In this document: positions 33,174 through 40,282 of the stretch, one piece after another | Layout: each line of letters starts with the position of its first letter | Numbering within the stretch: the first letter of the stretch is position 1 | Source of the DNA: Enterocola sp045611845 | Lineage (GTDB): Bacteria; Bacteroidota; Bacteroidia; Bacteroidales; Paludibacteraceae | DNA: 40,282 bases | Assembly: GCA_045611845.1 (NCBI GenBank) | Contig: JAZKXZ010000032.1 | Coordinates: 1-40,282, forward strand | Direction of reading: 5' to 3' | Program-made: the position numbers and the translations under genes | The notes under the pieces: model-generated | What the model was told of the DNA's origin: nothing | Seen by the model: only the letters and a program-made list of their open reading frames with translations | Databases searched by the model: none

Positions 33174-33181
33174 TATCTTTG
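33174..33181 (+). promoter_or_regulatory. -7 element for the lipoprotein-hisC-hisB group
   Basis: TATCTTTG, 30 bases before ATG 33212. Divergent from the HAD gene promoter. Confidence 0.55.
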
Positions 33182-33211
33182 TTCTTTAAATTTATTATAA
33201 AAGAAACATCT

Positions 33212-33709
33212 ATGAAAAGCATTAAATTAGTATTCTTTATCGTTTCTGCTATAATTCTAACTTCATGTATTGGCGAACCAACAAGTAGCCCATATATACA
33301 AGTGAGAAATTTGGCAATCAACTCAAATAAAATAGAGAGTACAGCAACACCAGTTCCTGTAGGAGATACTCTAAAAATCACACTAGACCTTTATGGTTAT
33401 TCAGACGACTTAATTTACTTTAATGTAAATACAGACAGAGAATATGCAAAAGATTCTATCGATGACCAAGAGGCATTTCTAGAGTTTTGCAACCCGCTGT
33501 ACACCAACGTAAAAGAAGGAACATATAGTTTCAACCCTGGCATACAAAATATGCACCTAACATTGTTCCTAATAGCAAAACGTGCAAAAGAGGATGAAAA
33601 ATCAAAAATTCCTGTAAGCTTGAGCATTAAAAGCGCTTGCGATGCAAAAGAGGAGTTCAATCCTTATTATTTGAATTTTAATTATTACATAACAGCAACT
33701 AAAGAATGA
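33212..33709 (+). CDS. Hypothetical lipoprotein
   Basis: 165 residues, predicted lipoprotein (lipobox LTSC, Cys19). The mature part looks beta-rich (PYIQVRNLAIN, PVPVGDTLKITLDLYGYSDD, NFNYYITATKE). I recognise no domain. A -7 box at 33174-33181 and the signal peptide place the start at 33212 although the frame is open from 33179. Its stop overlaps the hisC start (ATGA at 33706-33709), so it is translationally coupled to histidine genes, which does not suggest a function by itself. Confidence 0.75.
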   Translation: MKSIKLVFFIVSAIILTSCIGEPTSSPYIQVRNLAINSNKIESTATPVPVGDTLKITLDLYGYSDDLIYFNVNTDREYAKDSIDDQEAFLEFCNPLYTNVKEGTYSFNPGIQNMHLTLFLIAKRAKEDEKSKIPVSLSIKSACDAKEEFNPYYLNFNYYITATKE

Positions 33710-34740
33710 AACAATTAAAAGAACTCGTAAGAGAAAATATTTGGGAACTTAAGCCATATTCATGTGCAAGGGACGAATTTAAAGGGGAAGCTAAAGCATA
33801 TTTAGATGCGAATGAGAATCCATTTAACACATTATACAACCGCTATCCAGACCCTCTTCAATGGGCTGTAAAAGAAAAAATTGCAGACATTAAGTATGTG
33901 AAACCTAGCCAAATTATGCTTGGTGTGGGTAGCGACGAGCCTATCGACCTTATCTTCAGAGTGTTCTGCGAGCCAAAAGTGGACAATGTGGTAGCTATTA
34001 ACCCTACCTACGGTATGTATGGCGTGTGCGCAGACATCAACAACGTAGAATACAAACAAGTAAACCTAGAGGCAGATTATTCTCTAAATGCCGACAAAGT
34101 ACTAGCTGCTGTAGATAAAAATACAAAAGTTATTTTCCTTTGTTCTCCAAACAACCCAACTGGCAATCTACTAAACACCACAGAAATAGAAAAGATTCTT
34201 AAAGGATTCGATGGCATTGTGGTAATCGACGAAGCTTACATCGACTTTTCAGACAAAGCAAGTTGGATTTCAAAACTAAGCAAATACCCTCAAATGGTTA
34301 TTCTTCAAACCTTCTCTAAGGCTTGGGGACTTGCAGCCGCACGTTGTGGTATGGCATTTGCTTCAGAAGAAATTATCTCATTCTTCAACAAAGTAAAATA
34401 TCCTTACAACATAAATATCCTTACCCAAAAACTTATTCTAGAAAAACTAGAACAAATAGAAGTAAAAAACAATTGGGTAAAAGAAATACTATCTCAACGC
34501 ACATTAATGATAGAAGAACTAAAACAACTTTCTATCGTTAAACACATCTACCCTTCTGACTCAAACTTTATACTAGTGAAAGTAGATGACGCGAACCAAC
34601 GCTACGCTCAACTAGTAGAAAAAGGCATAATCGTGCGCAATAGAAATAGCGTAACACTTTGTGAAAACTGCTTACGCATAACAATTGGCACTGCCCAAGA
34701 CAACAAAGAACTATTAAACGCACTTACATCACTAGCATGA
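33706..34740 (+). CDS. hisC: Histidinol-phosphate aminotransferase
   Basis: PLP enzyme of histidine synthesis: imidazole-acetol phosphate plus glutamate gives histidinol phosphate. 344 residues. Motifs: DANENPFNTLYNRYPDPLQ; GVGSDEPIDLIFRVFCEP; SPNNPTGNLL; DEAYIDFSD; the PLP Lys in TFSKAWGLAAARCGM; and RNRNSVTLCENCLRITIG at the C-terminus. Coupled by ATGA overlaps to the lipoprotein upstream and hisB downstream. hisG and hisD, often next to hisC in Bacteroidetes, are not in the window. Confidence 0.95.
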   Translation: MKQLKELVRENIWELKPYSCARDEFKGEAKAYLDANENPFNTLYNRYPDPLQWAVKEKIADIKYVKPSQIMLGVGSDEPIDLIFRVFCEPKVDNVVAINPTYGMYGVCADINNVEYKQVNLEADYSLNADKVLAAVDKNTKVIFLCSPNNPTGNLLNTTEIEKILKGFDGIVVIDEAYIDFSDKASWISKLSKYPQMVILQTFSKAWGLAAARCGMAFASEEIISFFNKVKYPYNINILTQKLILEKLEQIEVKNNWVKEILSQRTLMIEELKQLSIVKHIYPSDSNFILVKVDDANQRYAQLVEKGIIVRNRNSVTLCENCLRITIGTAQDNKELLNALTSLA

Positions 34741-35837
34741 AAAAGAAAGCACTTTTTATAGACCGCGACGGCACTATTATTATAGAACCACCTATTACCG
34801 AACAAGTTAATAGCTTAGACGAAATGACATTCCTTCCAGGAGTGATTCGCAACCTATACTTTATTGCTAAAAACTTGGATTTTGAACTAGTTATGGTTAC
34901 AAACCAAGACGGTTTAGGCACAGAAAACTACCCACAAGAAGTGTTTGACTCAGTTCAAAATAAAATGCTAGAAGTGCTTGAAGGAGAAGGCATTACATTC
35001 TCTGCTATCCACATTGACAAGTCATATCCACACGAAGGTCTTGCTACTCGCAAACCAGGTACAGGTATGCTTACAAGATATATGGACGGCAGCTACGATT
35101 TAGAAAATAGTTTCGTAATTGGCGACCGCCTAACAGACGTGAAACTAGCACAAAACCTCGGTTCTAAATCTATCCTAATCACCTCTGAACTAGGCAATTC
35201 AGAAGCAACATTTGAAGCAGAAAACTGGGACCAAATAGCAGAATTCCTATTCGCAGGCGAACGCAAAGCTACTGTTGCCCGCAAAACAAAAGAAACCGAC
35301 ATCAACATTGCCATAAACCTAGACGGCAACGGCAAAGCCAACATTAGCACAGGTTTAGGTTTCTTTGACCATATGCTAGAACAAATTGCAAAACACGGCG
35401 GCATCGACCTAGACATTAAAGTAATTGGCGACACTTACGTGGACGAGCACCACACCATAGAAGACACTGCAATTGCACTTGGCGAAGCACTTTACATTGC
35501 ACTTGGAAGCAAAAGAGGTATTGAACGCTATGGCTATAGCCTACCTATGGACGACTGCTTATGTAGTGCTGTTTTAGACTTTGGCGGACGTGCTTGGCTT
35601 GTGTGGGACGCAGAATTTAAACGCGAAAAAATAGGCGAAATGCCAACAGAGATGTTCCTACATTTCTTTAAATCGCTAAGCGATTCTGCAAAAATGAATC
35701 TAAACATTAAAGCAGAAGGTGACAACGAACACCACAAAATAGAAGGCATCTTTAAAGCATTGGCAAGAGCCCTAAAAATGGCTATAAAAAGAGACATTTA
35801 TAAATATGAGCTTCCTAGTACAAAAGGAATGCTATAA
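34737..35837 (+). CDS. hisB: Bifunctional histidinol-phosphatase/imidazoleglycerol-phosphate dehydratase
   Basis: 366 residues joining two steps of histidine synthesis. The N-terminal HAD phosphatase (~1-165) has Asp9 and Asp11 in FIDRDGTII, MVTNQDGLG, RKPGTGM and IGDRLTDVKLA. The cysteines that hold zinc in the E. coli-type HisB phosphatase loop are absent (the loop reads IDKSYPHEGLATRKPG). The C-terminal dehydratase (~175-366) has FFDHMLEQIAKHGGIDL, DEHHTIEDTAIALGEAL and EGDNEHHKIEGIFKALARAL with metal-binding His/Glu sets. It overlaps hisC by 4 bases. Confidence 0.96.
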   Translation: MKKKALFIDRDGTIIIEPPITEQVNSLDEMTFLPGVIRNLYFIAKNLDFELVMVTNQDGLGTENYPQEVFDSVQNKMLEVLEGEGITFSAIHIDKSYPHEGLATRKPGTGMLTRYMDGSYDLENSFVIGDRLTDVKLAQNLGSKSILITSELGNSEATFEAENWDQIAEFLFAGERKATVARKTKETDINIAINLDGNGKANISTGLGFFDHMLEQIAKHGGIDLDIKVIGDTYVDEHHTIEDTAIALGEALYIALGSKRGIERYGYSLPMDDCLCSAVLDFGGRAWLVWDAEFKREKIGEMPTEMFLHFFKSLSDSAKMNLNIKAEGDNEHHKIEGIFKALARALKMAIKRDIYKYELPSTKGML

Positions 35838-35875
35838 AATGCCACAATTACACTTTATATTTATAAAAAAAGTAC

Positions 35876-35883
35876 TATCTTTG
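35876..35883 (+). promoter_or_regulatory. -7 element for the class I aminotransferase
   Basis: TATCTTTG, 25 bases before ATG 35909. The upstream half is weak. Confidence 0.55.
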
Positions 35884-35908
35884 CACAAATTTTGTATAAT
35901 TTAAGAAA

Positions 35909-37105
35909 ATGAACCAACTATCTAACAGATTAAACGCTCTTTCTGAGTCAGAAACCTTAGCTATGTCTCAAAAAAGTGCTGAGCTTAAAGCACAAGGCAT
36001 AGATGTGATTAATTTAAGTGTGGGTGAACCAGACTTTTTCACACCAGACCATATAAAACAGGCAGCTAAGGAAGCAGTTGATAACAACTTTTCTTTCTAT
36101 TCTCCAGTTCCTGGTTATCCAGCGCTTCGCAACGCTATCGTAGCTAAACTTAAAAACGAAAATGGTTTAGATTACACTCCAGCACAAATCGTATGTTCTG
36201 GCGGTGCAAAACAATCTGTATGTAACGCTATTTTATGTTTAGTTGACAAAGGTGACGAAGTTATCATTCCTGCTCCATATTGGGTAAGCTACGTAGAAAT
36301 GGTAAAACTTGCAGAAGGTACCAATGTTATCGTTGAAGCTGGTATTGAACAAGACTTCAAAATCACCCCAGAACAACTAGAAGCTGCTATCACTCCAAAA
36401 ACCAAAGCGCTTATTCTTTGTTCTCCTTCAAACCCTACAGGTAGTGTTTATTCAAAAGAAGAACTTCAAGCACTTGCTACAGTGCTAGCTAAATATCCAA
36501 ATGTATATGTTATCGCAGACGAAATCTACGAACACATCAACTACATTGGCAGACACGAAAGCATCGCCCAATTTGAAGAAATCCGCGACCGCGTGGTTAT
36601 CATCAATGGTGTTTCTAAAGCTTACGCTATGACAGGTTGGCGTATTGGTTGGATTGCTGCTCCACTATGGATTGCTAAAGCTTGCAACAAACTTCAAGGT
36701 CAATACACTTCTGGTCCTTGCTCAGTGGCTCAAAAAGCAGCAGAAGCGGCTTACACTGGTAGCCAACAATGCATTGCAGATATGCGCGCAGCATTCGAAC
36801 GCAGAAGAAACCTTGTTCTTGATATGCTAAAAGACATCCCAGGTCTTCAAGTAAACGAACCAAAAGGTGCATTCTATGTATTCCCAAAATGTAGCTCATT
36901 CTTTGGTAAAGTTGCTCCTAACGGCAAAGCTATCAACGACGCTGCAGACCTAGCAATGTACTTACTAGAAGAAGGTCACGTAGCATGTGTAGGTGGTGGC
37001 GCATTCGGTTCTCCTGAATGTATCCGTATGTCTTATGCTACATCTGACGAAAACCTAGTTAAAGCATTCACTCGCATCAAAGAAGCTTTAGCAGTTTTAA
37101 AATAA
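35909..37105 (+). CDS. Class I/II pyridoxal-phosphate aminotransferase (aspartate aminotransferase type)
   Basis: 398 residues, fold type I. Motifs: NLSVGEPDFFTPDHIKQA; SFYSPVPGYPALRNAIVAKL; ICSGGAKQSVCNAI-type PLP loop; CSPSNPTGSVYSKEEL; VIADEIYEHINY; the PLP Lys in INGVSKAYAMTGWRIGW; and a C-terminal Arg in ECIRMSYATS. This is the Ib aspartate/prephenate aminotransferase group, so aspartate synthesis is likely but substrate range cannot be fixed. It has its own -7 box 72 bases after hisB and a strong terminator. Confidence 0.92.
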   Translation: MNQLSNRLNALSESETLAMSQKSAELKAQGIDVINLSVGEPDFFTPDHIKQAAKEAVDNNFSFYSPVPGYPALRNAIVAKLKNENGLDYTPAQIVCSGGAKQSVCNAILCLVDKGDEVIIPAPYWVSYVEMVKLAEGTNVIVEAGIEQDFKITPEQLEAAITPKTKALILCSPSNPTGSVYSKEELQALATVLAKYPNVYVIADEIYEHINYIGRHESIAQFEEIRDRVVIINGVSKAYAMTGWRIGWIAAPLWIAKACNKLQGQYTSGPCSVAQKAAEAAYTGSQQCIADMRAAFERRRNLVLDMLKDIPGLQVNEPKGAFYVFPKCSSFFGKVAPNGKAINDAADLAMYLLEEGHVACVGGGAFGSPECIRMSYATSDENLVKAFTRIKEALAVLK

Positions 37106-37128
37106 AACTAAATACACCTTAATAATAA

Positions 37129-37166
37129 AGGGCAGCACTCCAATAGAAGTGTTGCCCTAATTTTTT
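37129..37166. terminator. Terminator shared by the aminotransferase and rnpB
   Basis: AGGGCAGCACT (37129-37139) pairs with AGTGTTGCCCT (37148-37158) with one G-U, then T6 (37161-37166). On the minus strand it follows rnpB. Confidence 0.85.
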
Positions 37167-37523
37167 AGTGTGCCTATAAGCCGGGTTCTGTACCTTAACA
37201 AAAAGGCGTTTGTCATTTATCTACTACTACCCTCGCGAGTAGTCTCTAGCAACCTACCCCCTGACATCGGACGGACAGCCCTACATGCGTCAGTATACTT
37301 GGTCTTGCAATCCGTGGTACGCACAGCCATATATGTTGCCATATACGCTGGTGGGCTCTTACCCCACCTTCTCACCCTTACCCTATGCGGGCGGTTATTT
37401 TCTTCTACGCTCACCTACCATCACTGATAGCTTCTACTTTCAGAAACACGGTGTCCTATATTGCCCGGACTTTCCTCTTTTTTTACCCCGAAGGGCAAAA
37501 CCAGCGACAAACCGTCACACTAA
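37165..37523 (-). ncRNA. rnpB: RNase P RNA (class A)
   Basis: The catalytic RNA that trims tRNA 5' ends. The minus strand holds the universal GAGGAAAGTCCGGGC (37463-37477) and the 3' element ACAGAACCCGGCTTAT (37176-37191). The ends pair as P1: TTAGTGTG at the 5' end (37516-37523) with CACACTAA at the 3' end (37165-37172). That gives about 359 bases. A promoter lies upstream at 37540-37571 on the minus strand. Exact ends are inferred from the P1 pairing. Confidence 0.95.
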
Positions 37524-37539
37524 TTTTCTATTAAGACTG

Positions 37540-37571
37540 CGAAGATACTACTTTTTGGCTAGCATTTCAAA
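37540..37571 (-). promoter_or_regulatory. Bacteroidetes promoter of rnpB
   Basis: On the minus strand: TTTG (37571-37568), 20-base spacer, TATCTTCG (37547-37540), one mismatch in the -7. Confidence 0.7.
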
Positions 37572-37598
37572 AAATATCGATTTATTTTTTATTTTCAT

Positions 37599-37630
37599 TT
37601 TGAAATTCACATAAGTTTTTACTATATTTG
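37599..37630 (+). promoter_or_regulatory. Full Bacteroidetes promoter of rpoD
   Basis: TTTG (37599-37602), 20-base spacer, TATATTTG (37623-37630), 34 bases before ATG 37665. The sigma factor gene is thus preceded by its own class of promoter. Confidence 0.85.
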
Positions 37631-37664
37631 CACTTTATTTGCCCGAAAACTATTTATATTAGAT

Positions 37665-38525
37665 ATGAGACAGCTTAAAATCGTAAAATCCATTACTAAT
37701 CGTGAAAGTGCTTCCTTAGATAAGTATCTTCAAGAAATTGGTCGTGAAGGCCTTATTGTCGTAGAAGAAGAAGTAGAACTGGCTCAACAGATAAGGAAAG
37801 GTGACCGCCGCGCATTAGACAAATTGGTTCGTGCCAACTTACGTTTCGTTGTTTCTGTAGCAAAACAATATCAAAACCAAGGTTTAAGTCTTCCAGACCT
37901 TATCAACGAAGGCAACTTAGGTCTTATCAAAGCTGCAGAGAAATTTGATGAAACTCGTGGTTTTAAGTTTATCTCTTACGCTGTATGGTGGATTCGTCAA
38001 TCTATTCTTCAAGCATTAGCTGAACAATCACGTATTGTACGTCTTCCACTCAACCAAGTAGGTTCGTTAAACAAAATCAACAAGGCATTTTCTCGTTTCG
38101 AACAAGAACACGAACGTCGCCCTTCACCAAAAGAACTTTCTGAAGAACTAGACATTCCTGTTGACAAAATTGCAGACACTTTAAAAGTATCTGGTCGTCA
38201 CATTTCAGTGGATGCTCCATTCGTAGAAGGCGAAGACAATAGTTTGCTAGACGTACTTGTAAACGAAGAATCTCCTATCGCAGACCGCGAACTTATGAAC
38301 GAATCACTTTCTAAAGAAATTGATAGAGCTCTAAACACTCTAAGCGAAAGAGAAAAGAAAATCATCGTTTGTTTCTTCGGTATTGGTTGCCAAGAAATGA
38401 CACTAGAAGAAATCGGAGATAAATTTGGCTTAACTCGCGAACGTGTTCGTCAGATTAAAGAAAAAGCTATCAGAAGATTAAAAAGTAGCGCACGTAGCAA
38501 ATTACTAAAAAGTTATTTAGGATAA
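37665..38525 (+). CDS. rpoD: Primary sigma factor RpoD (sigma-ABfr type)
   Basis: 286 residues, the short Bacteroidetes primary sigma lacking region 1.1. Region 1.2 (SLDKYLQEIGREGLIVVEEE); region 2 (VRANLRFVVSVAKQYQNQGL, LPDLINEGNLGLIKAAEKFD, FKFISYAVWWIRQSILQAL); region 3 (RRPSPKELSEEL); region 4 with the helix-turn-helix MTLEEIGDKFGLTRERVRQI. It recognises TTTG/TAnnTTTG promoters (family knowledge), which are the ones found across this window. It has its own promoter of that type and its own terminator. Confidence 0.96.
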   Translation: MRQLKIVKSITNRESASLDKYLQEIGREGLIVVEEEVELAQQIRKGDRRALDKLVRANLRFVVSVAKQYQNQGLSLPDLINEGNLGLIKAAEKFDETRGFKFISYAVWWIRQSILQALAEQSRIVRLPLNQVGSLNKINKAFSRFEQEHERRPSPKELSEELDIPVDKIADTLKVSGRHISVDAPFVEGEDNSLLDVLVNEESPIADRELMNESLSKEIDRALNTLSEREKKIIVCFFGIGCQEMTLEEIGDKFGLTRERVRQIKEKAIRRLKSSARSKLLKSYLG

Positions 38526-38533
38526 AACTAACA

Positions 38534-38564
38534 AGAGGTTGACATTGCGTCAGCCTCTCTTTTT
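38534..38564 (+). terminator. Intrinsic terminator of rpoD
   Basis: AGAGGTTGAC (38534-38543) pairs with GTCAGCCTCT (38549-38558) with one G-U, then a T-run to 38564. The next gene starts 12 bases later. Confidence 0.82.
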
Positions 38565-38575
38565 AAACATACACT

Positions 38576-39328
38576 ATGCAATCAGTTTGGATATCAGCTA
38601 TCGGCCTATGCCTAGCTTCTGTTTTTGGTTCTATTATTGGACTTTTATTTAAAGGACTAAGCCATAAATGGAACGACCTTATTATGGGATTTTGTGCAGG
38701 CATTATGCTTGCAGCATCTGTAGTAGGTCTTATTTTGCCAGCAACAGAAATGGCAGGCGCATCAAACTGGTGGCAAGTGGCAATAGGTGTAACACTTGGT
38801 GCTATATTCTTAAACTTACTCGACCACATTACACCACACTTACACAAACTTACAGGCCTAGAAACCGAAGACCATGTAAATAACAAACATCTAAATAAAA
38901 TCCTTCTTTTTGTGCTTGCCATTGCTATACACAAACTACCTGAAGGCATTGCCGCAGGTGTAGGATTCAACAACAGTACAGACGATGCAGCATGGAGCGT
39001 TACATTTGGTCTTGCGCTGCAAAATATTCCAGAAGGTATGGTGGTAATTTCGCCTCTACTACTAGCAGGCGTAAGCCGATGGCGTACATTCTTTATCTCG
39101 CTTTCTATCGGTGTACTTGAAATTATTGGAGTATGGATTGGATATGGTTTAGGAGCCATTTCACTTGTTATGCTACCTGTAATGCTTGCCTTTGCCGGAG
39201 GCGCAATGCTGTACGTAATAAGCGATGAGATGATTCCTGAAACTCATGCCCACGGCTACCACAAAGCAGCCACCTACGCCCTCCTAGCCGGCTTCATGAC
39301 ACTAGTCTTCATGGAAGGCGCAATGTAA
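38576..39328 (+). CDS. ZIP-family metal transporter
   Basis: 250 residues with about 8 membrane segments; probably takes up zinc or another divalent metal across the inner membrane. The metal-site helices are visible as IHKLPEGIAAG and LQNIPEGMVVIS, with further ligands in SDEMIPETHAHGYHK. A His-containing cytoplasmic loop (DHITPHLHKLTGLETEDH) lies between helices 3 and 4. It starts 12 bases after the rpoD terminator with no clear promoter of its own. The convergent nucleoside phosphorylase ends 2 bases after its stop. Confidence 0.92.
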   Translation: MQSVWISAIGLCLASVFGSIIGLLFKGLSHKWNDLIMGFCAGIMLAASVVGLILPATEMAGASNWWQVAIGVTLGAIFLNLLDHITPHLHKLTGLETEDHVNNKHLNKILLFVLAIAIHKLPEGIAAGVGFNNSTDDAAWSVTFGLALQNIPEGMVVISPLLLAGVSRWRTFFISLSIGVLEIIGVWIGYGLGAISLVMLPVMLAFAGGAMLYVISDEMIPETHAHGYHKAATYALLAGFMTLVFMEGAM

Positions 39329-39330
39329 GA

Positions 39331-40194
39331 TTATATCCTCTCTAGCACTGTTTCTATCAGTTTTTTCATGTAGGGGTTGTAGTCGCCAATGAAGCGTTTG
39401 CCAAAGCGATTTGCGATGATAAGGCAAATGGTTAAGGCTTTATGGCCAAGCATAGCAGAAAGACCTGCAATGGCAGAACCTTCCATTTCAAAATTGGTTA
39501 TCTTATGCCCTTTATAATCGAAGTTTATAATTTTATTGTTTAGTTCGGCGTCTAAAAGTGGCAGACGAATTGCCCTGCCTTGCGGGCCATAAAATCCTGG
39601 AGCAGAAATTGTCACACCACGCACCATATCATCCGCTGCAATTCTGTCAAGAAGCTCTTCAGAATCTTTCACCACGTATGGATATGCAAATTTAGAAGAA
39701 TAACCTGTTTGGGCAATAAATGCTTCGCTAAAATCTTCACAGATAACATTTTCACTATCAGCATAATAATTCAATAAACCATCAAAACCAAGCGAGTATT
39801 CAGAAGCAACAAAAGTGCCCTCTGGAACAAACTCTTGCAAGCCACCAGAAGTGCCAATTCTTACAAGCGTAAGTGAAGTTTTTTCTGCCTTATCTTCGCG
39901 GCTCTTCAAATCGATATTTACAAGTGCATCAAGCTCGGTAAGTACAATATCAATATTGTCTGTACCAATGCCTGTAGAAAGCACAGTTAGGCGTTTGCCT
40001 TTGTAAGAACCTGTCACCGTTCTGAACTCCCTATTTTCCACACGACACTCTATGGTATCAAAAAATGATGCCACAAGATCTACCCTATTTTGGTCGCCAA
40101 CAAGTATTATTTTGTCAGAAATTTGCTCTGGCAACAAATGCAAATGAAACACCGATCCATCAGCATTTAGAATTAATTCCGAAGGTGCGTACAT
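39331..40194 (-). CDS. Nucleoside phosphorylase (uridine phosphorylase type)
   Basis: 287 residues of the PNP/UDP phosphorylase family, which splits nucleosides with phosphate. Motifs: IILVGDQNRVDLVASFFD at the N-terminus, LSTGIGTDNIDIVLTELDAL, LVRIGTSGGLQEFVPEGTF and the nucleoside-binding ITNFEMEGSAIAGLSAMLGH. A uridine or mixed purine/pyrimidine substrate is likely, not proven. It converges on the ZIP gene with only 2 bases between stop codons and no room for a separate terminator hairpin. Its upstream region (40195-40282) is A/T-rich. Confidence 0.9.
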   Translation of the reverse strand: MYAPSELILNADGSVFHLHLLPEQISDKIILVGDQNRVDLVASFFDTIECRVENREFRTVTGSYKGKRLTVLSTGIGTDNIDIVLTELDALVNIDLKSREDKAEKTSLTLVRIGTSGGLQEFVPEGTFVASEYSLGFDGLLNYYADSENVICEDFSEAFIAQTGYSSKFAYPYVVKDSEELLDRIAADDMVRGVTISAPGFYGPQGRAIRLPLLDAELNNKIINFDYKGHKITNFEMEGSAIAGLSAMLGHKALTICLIIANRFGKRFIGDYNPYMKKLIETVLERI

Positions 40195-40254
40195 AATTGT
40201 GATATTTTTTTGTAAATATAAGGATTTTATCGAAAATTTTTGAAAAAAAAAATG

Positions 40255-40262
40255 TATTTTTG
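40255..40262 (+). promoter_or_regulatory. Possible -7 element for a gene beyond the window
   Basis: TATTTTTG followed by CACC matches TAnnTTTG. No TTTG at the usual spacing and no gene visible before the window ends. Confidence 0.35.
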
Positions 40263-40282
40263 CACCTTAAAATAGTTCTATC

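Noticed and set aside
35093..35434. A 113-codon open frame on the minus strand
   Set aside because: Opposite hisB, which is intact with both catalytic domains; no motif of its own.
37285..37614. A 109-codon open frame on the plus strand
   Set aside because: It lies antisense to rnpB, whose conserved elements and P1 pairing explain the region.
38563..39159. A 198-codon open frame on the minus strand
   Set aside because: It is fully opposite the ZIP transporter gene, has no recognisable motif or promoter, and reflects the codon bias of the real gene.

Overview
This is a low-GC chromosomal segment from a member of the Bacteroidetes, most likely order Bacteroidales. The evidence is a 286-residue primary sigma factor without region 1.1; seven promoters of the Bacteroidetes type TTTG-N19/20-TAnnTTTG (one with a single mismatch at the -33 and one at the -7); start codons preceded by A/T-rich leaders instead of Shine-Dalgarno sites; many lipoproteins; DUF6242, DUF5103 and DUF4922 proteins; a fused HisB; and an ATP-type PEP carboxykinase. 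A type IX secretion (T9SS) C-terminal sorting domain and a T9SS plug protein show that the organism has T9SS, which argues against Bacteroides itself. I cannot name a genus.

Layout. 1-2194: the end of a secreted GH13 amylase and a SUMF1-fold lipoprotein. 2248-3189: a radical SAM/SPASM enzyme. 3383-6879: an abundant-looking OmpA/TPR lipoprotein, a DUF6242 lipoprotein and coaD. 6932-8663 (minus): aroA then rpiB. 8863-10467: pckA. 10579-13345: a TIGR02757 protein, the T9SS plug and an orphan response regulator. 13470-16387: htpG behind a full-consensus sigma-54 promoter, tRNA-Arg(ACG) and a small secreted protein. 16458-17801 (minus): a lipoprotein GH13 amylase. 17911-20689: a Rieske-like lipoprotein, hpt, adk and obg. 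20720-23858 (minus): era-der-gluQ. 23912-24714 (minus): a frameshifted secreted nuclease. 24817-25505: a HigBA-like toxin-antitoxin pair with a damaged toxin. 25510-31712: DUF4922, SpoIID/LytB and an AmpG-like permease, a likely muropeptide salvage operon. It is split between DUF4922 and SpoIID by a 2.8-kb cassette holding a BamE-like protein, an SPFH protein and a YhcG/DUF1016 nuclease. 31773-33118 (minus): a HAD phosphatase and a lipoprotein. 33212-37105: a lipoprotein, hisC, hisB and an aminotransferase. 37165-37523 (minus): rnpB. 37665-40194: rpoD, a ZIP transporter and a nucleoside phosphorylase.

Most of the window is housekeeping. The accessory or odd parts are the stretch 23.9-29.2 kb (broken nuclease, degenerate HigB, inserted SPFH-nuclease cassette) and the sigma-54 promoter of htpG. 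No transposase, integrase, CRISPR array or rRNA was seen. No stretch over 300 bases lacks a gene once rnpB is placed in 37106-37664.
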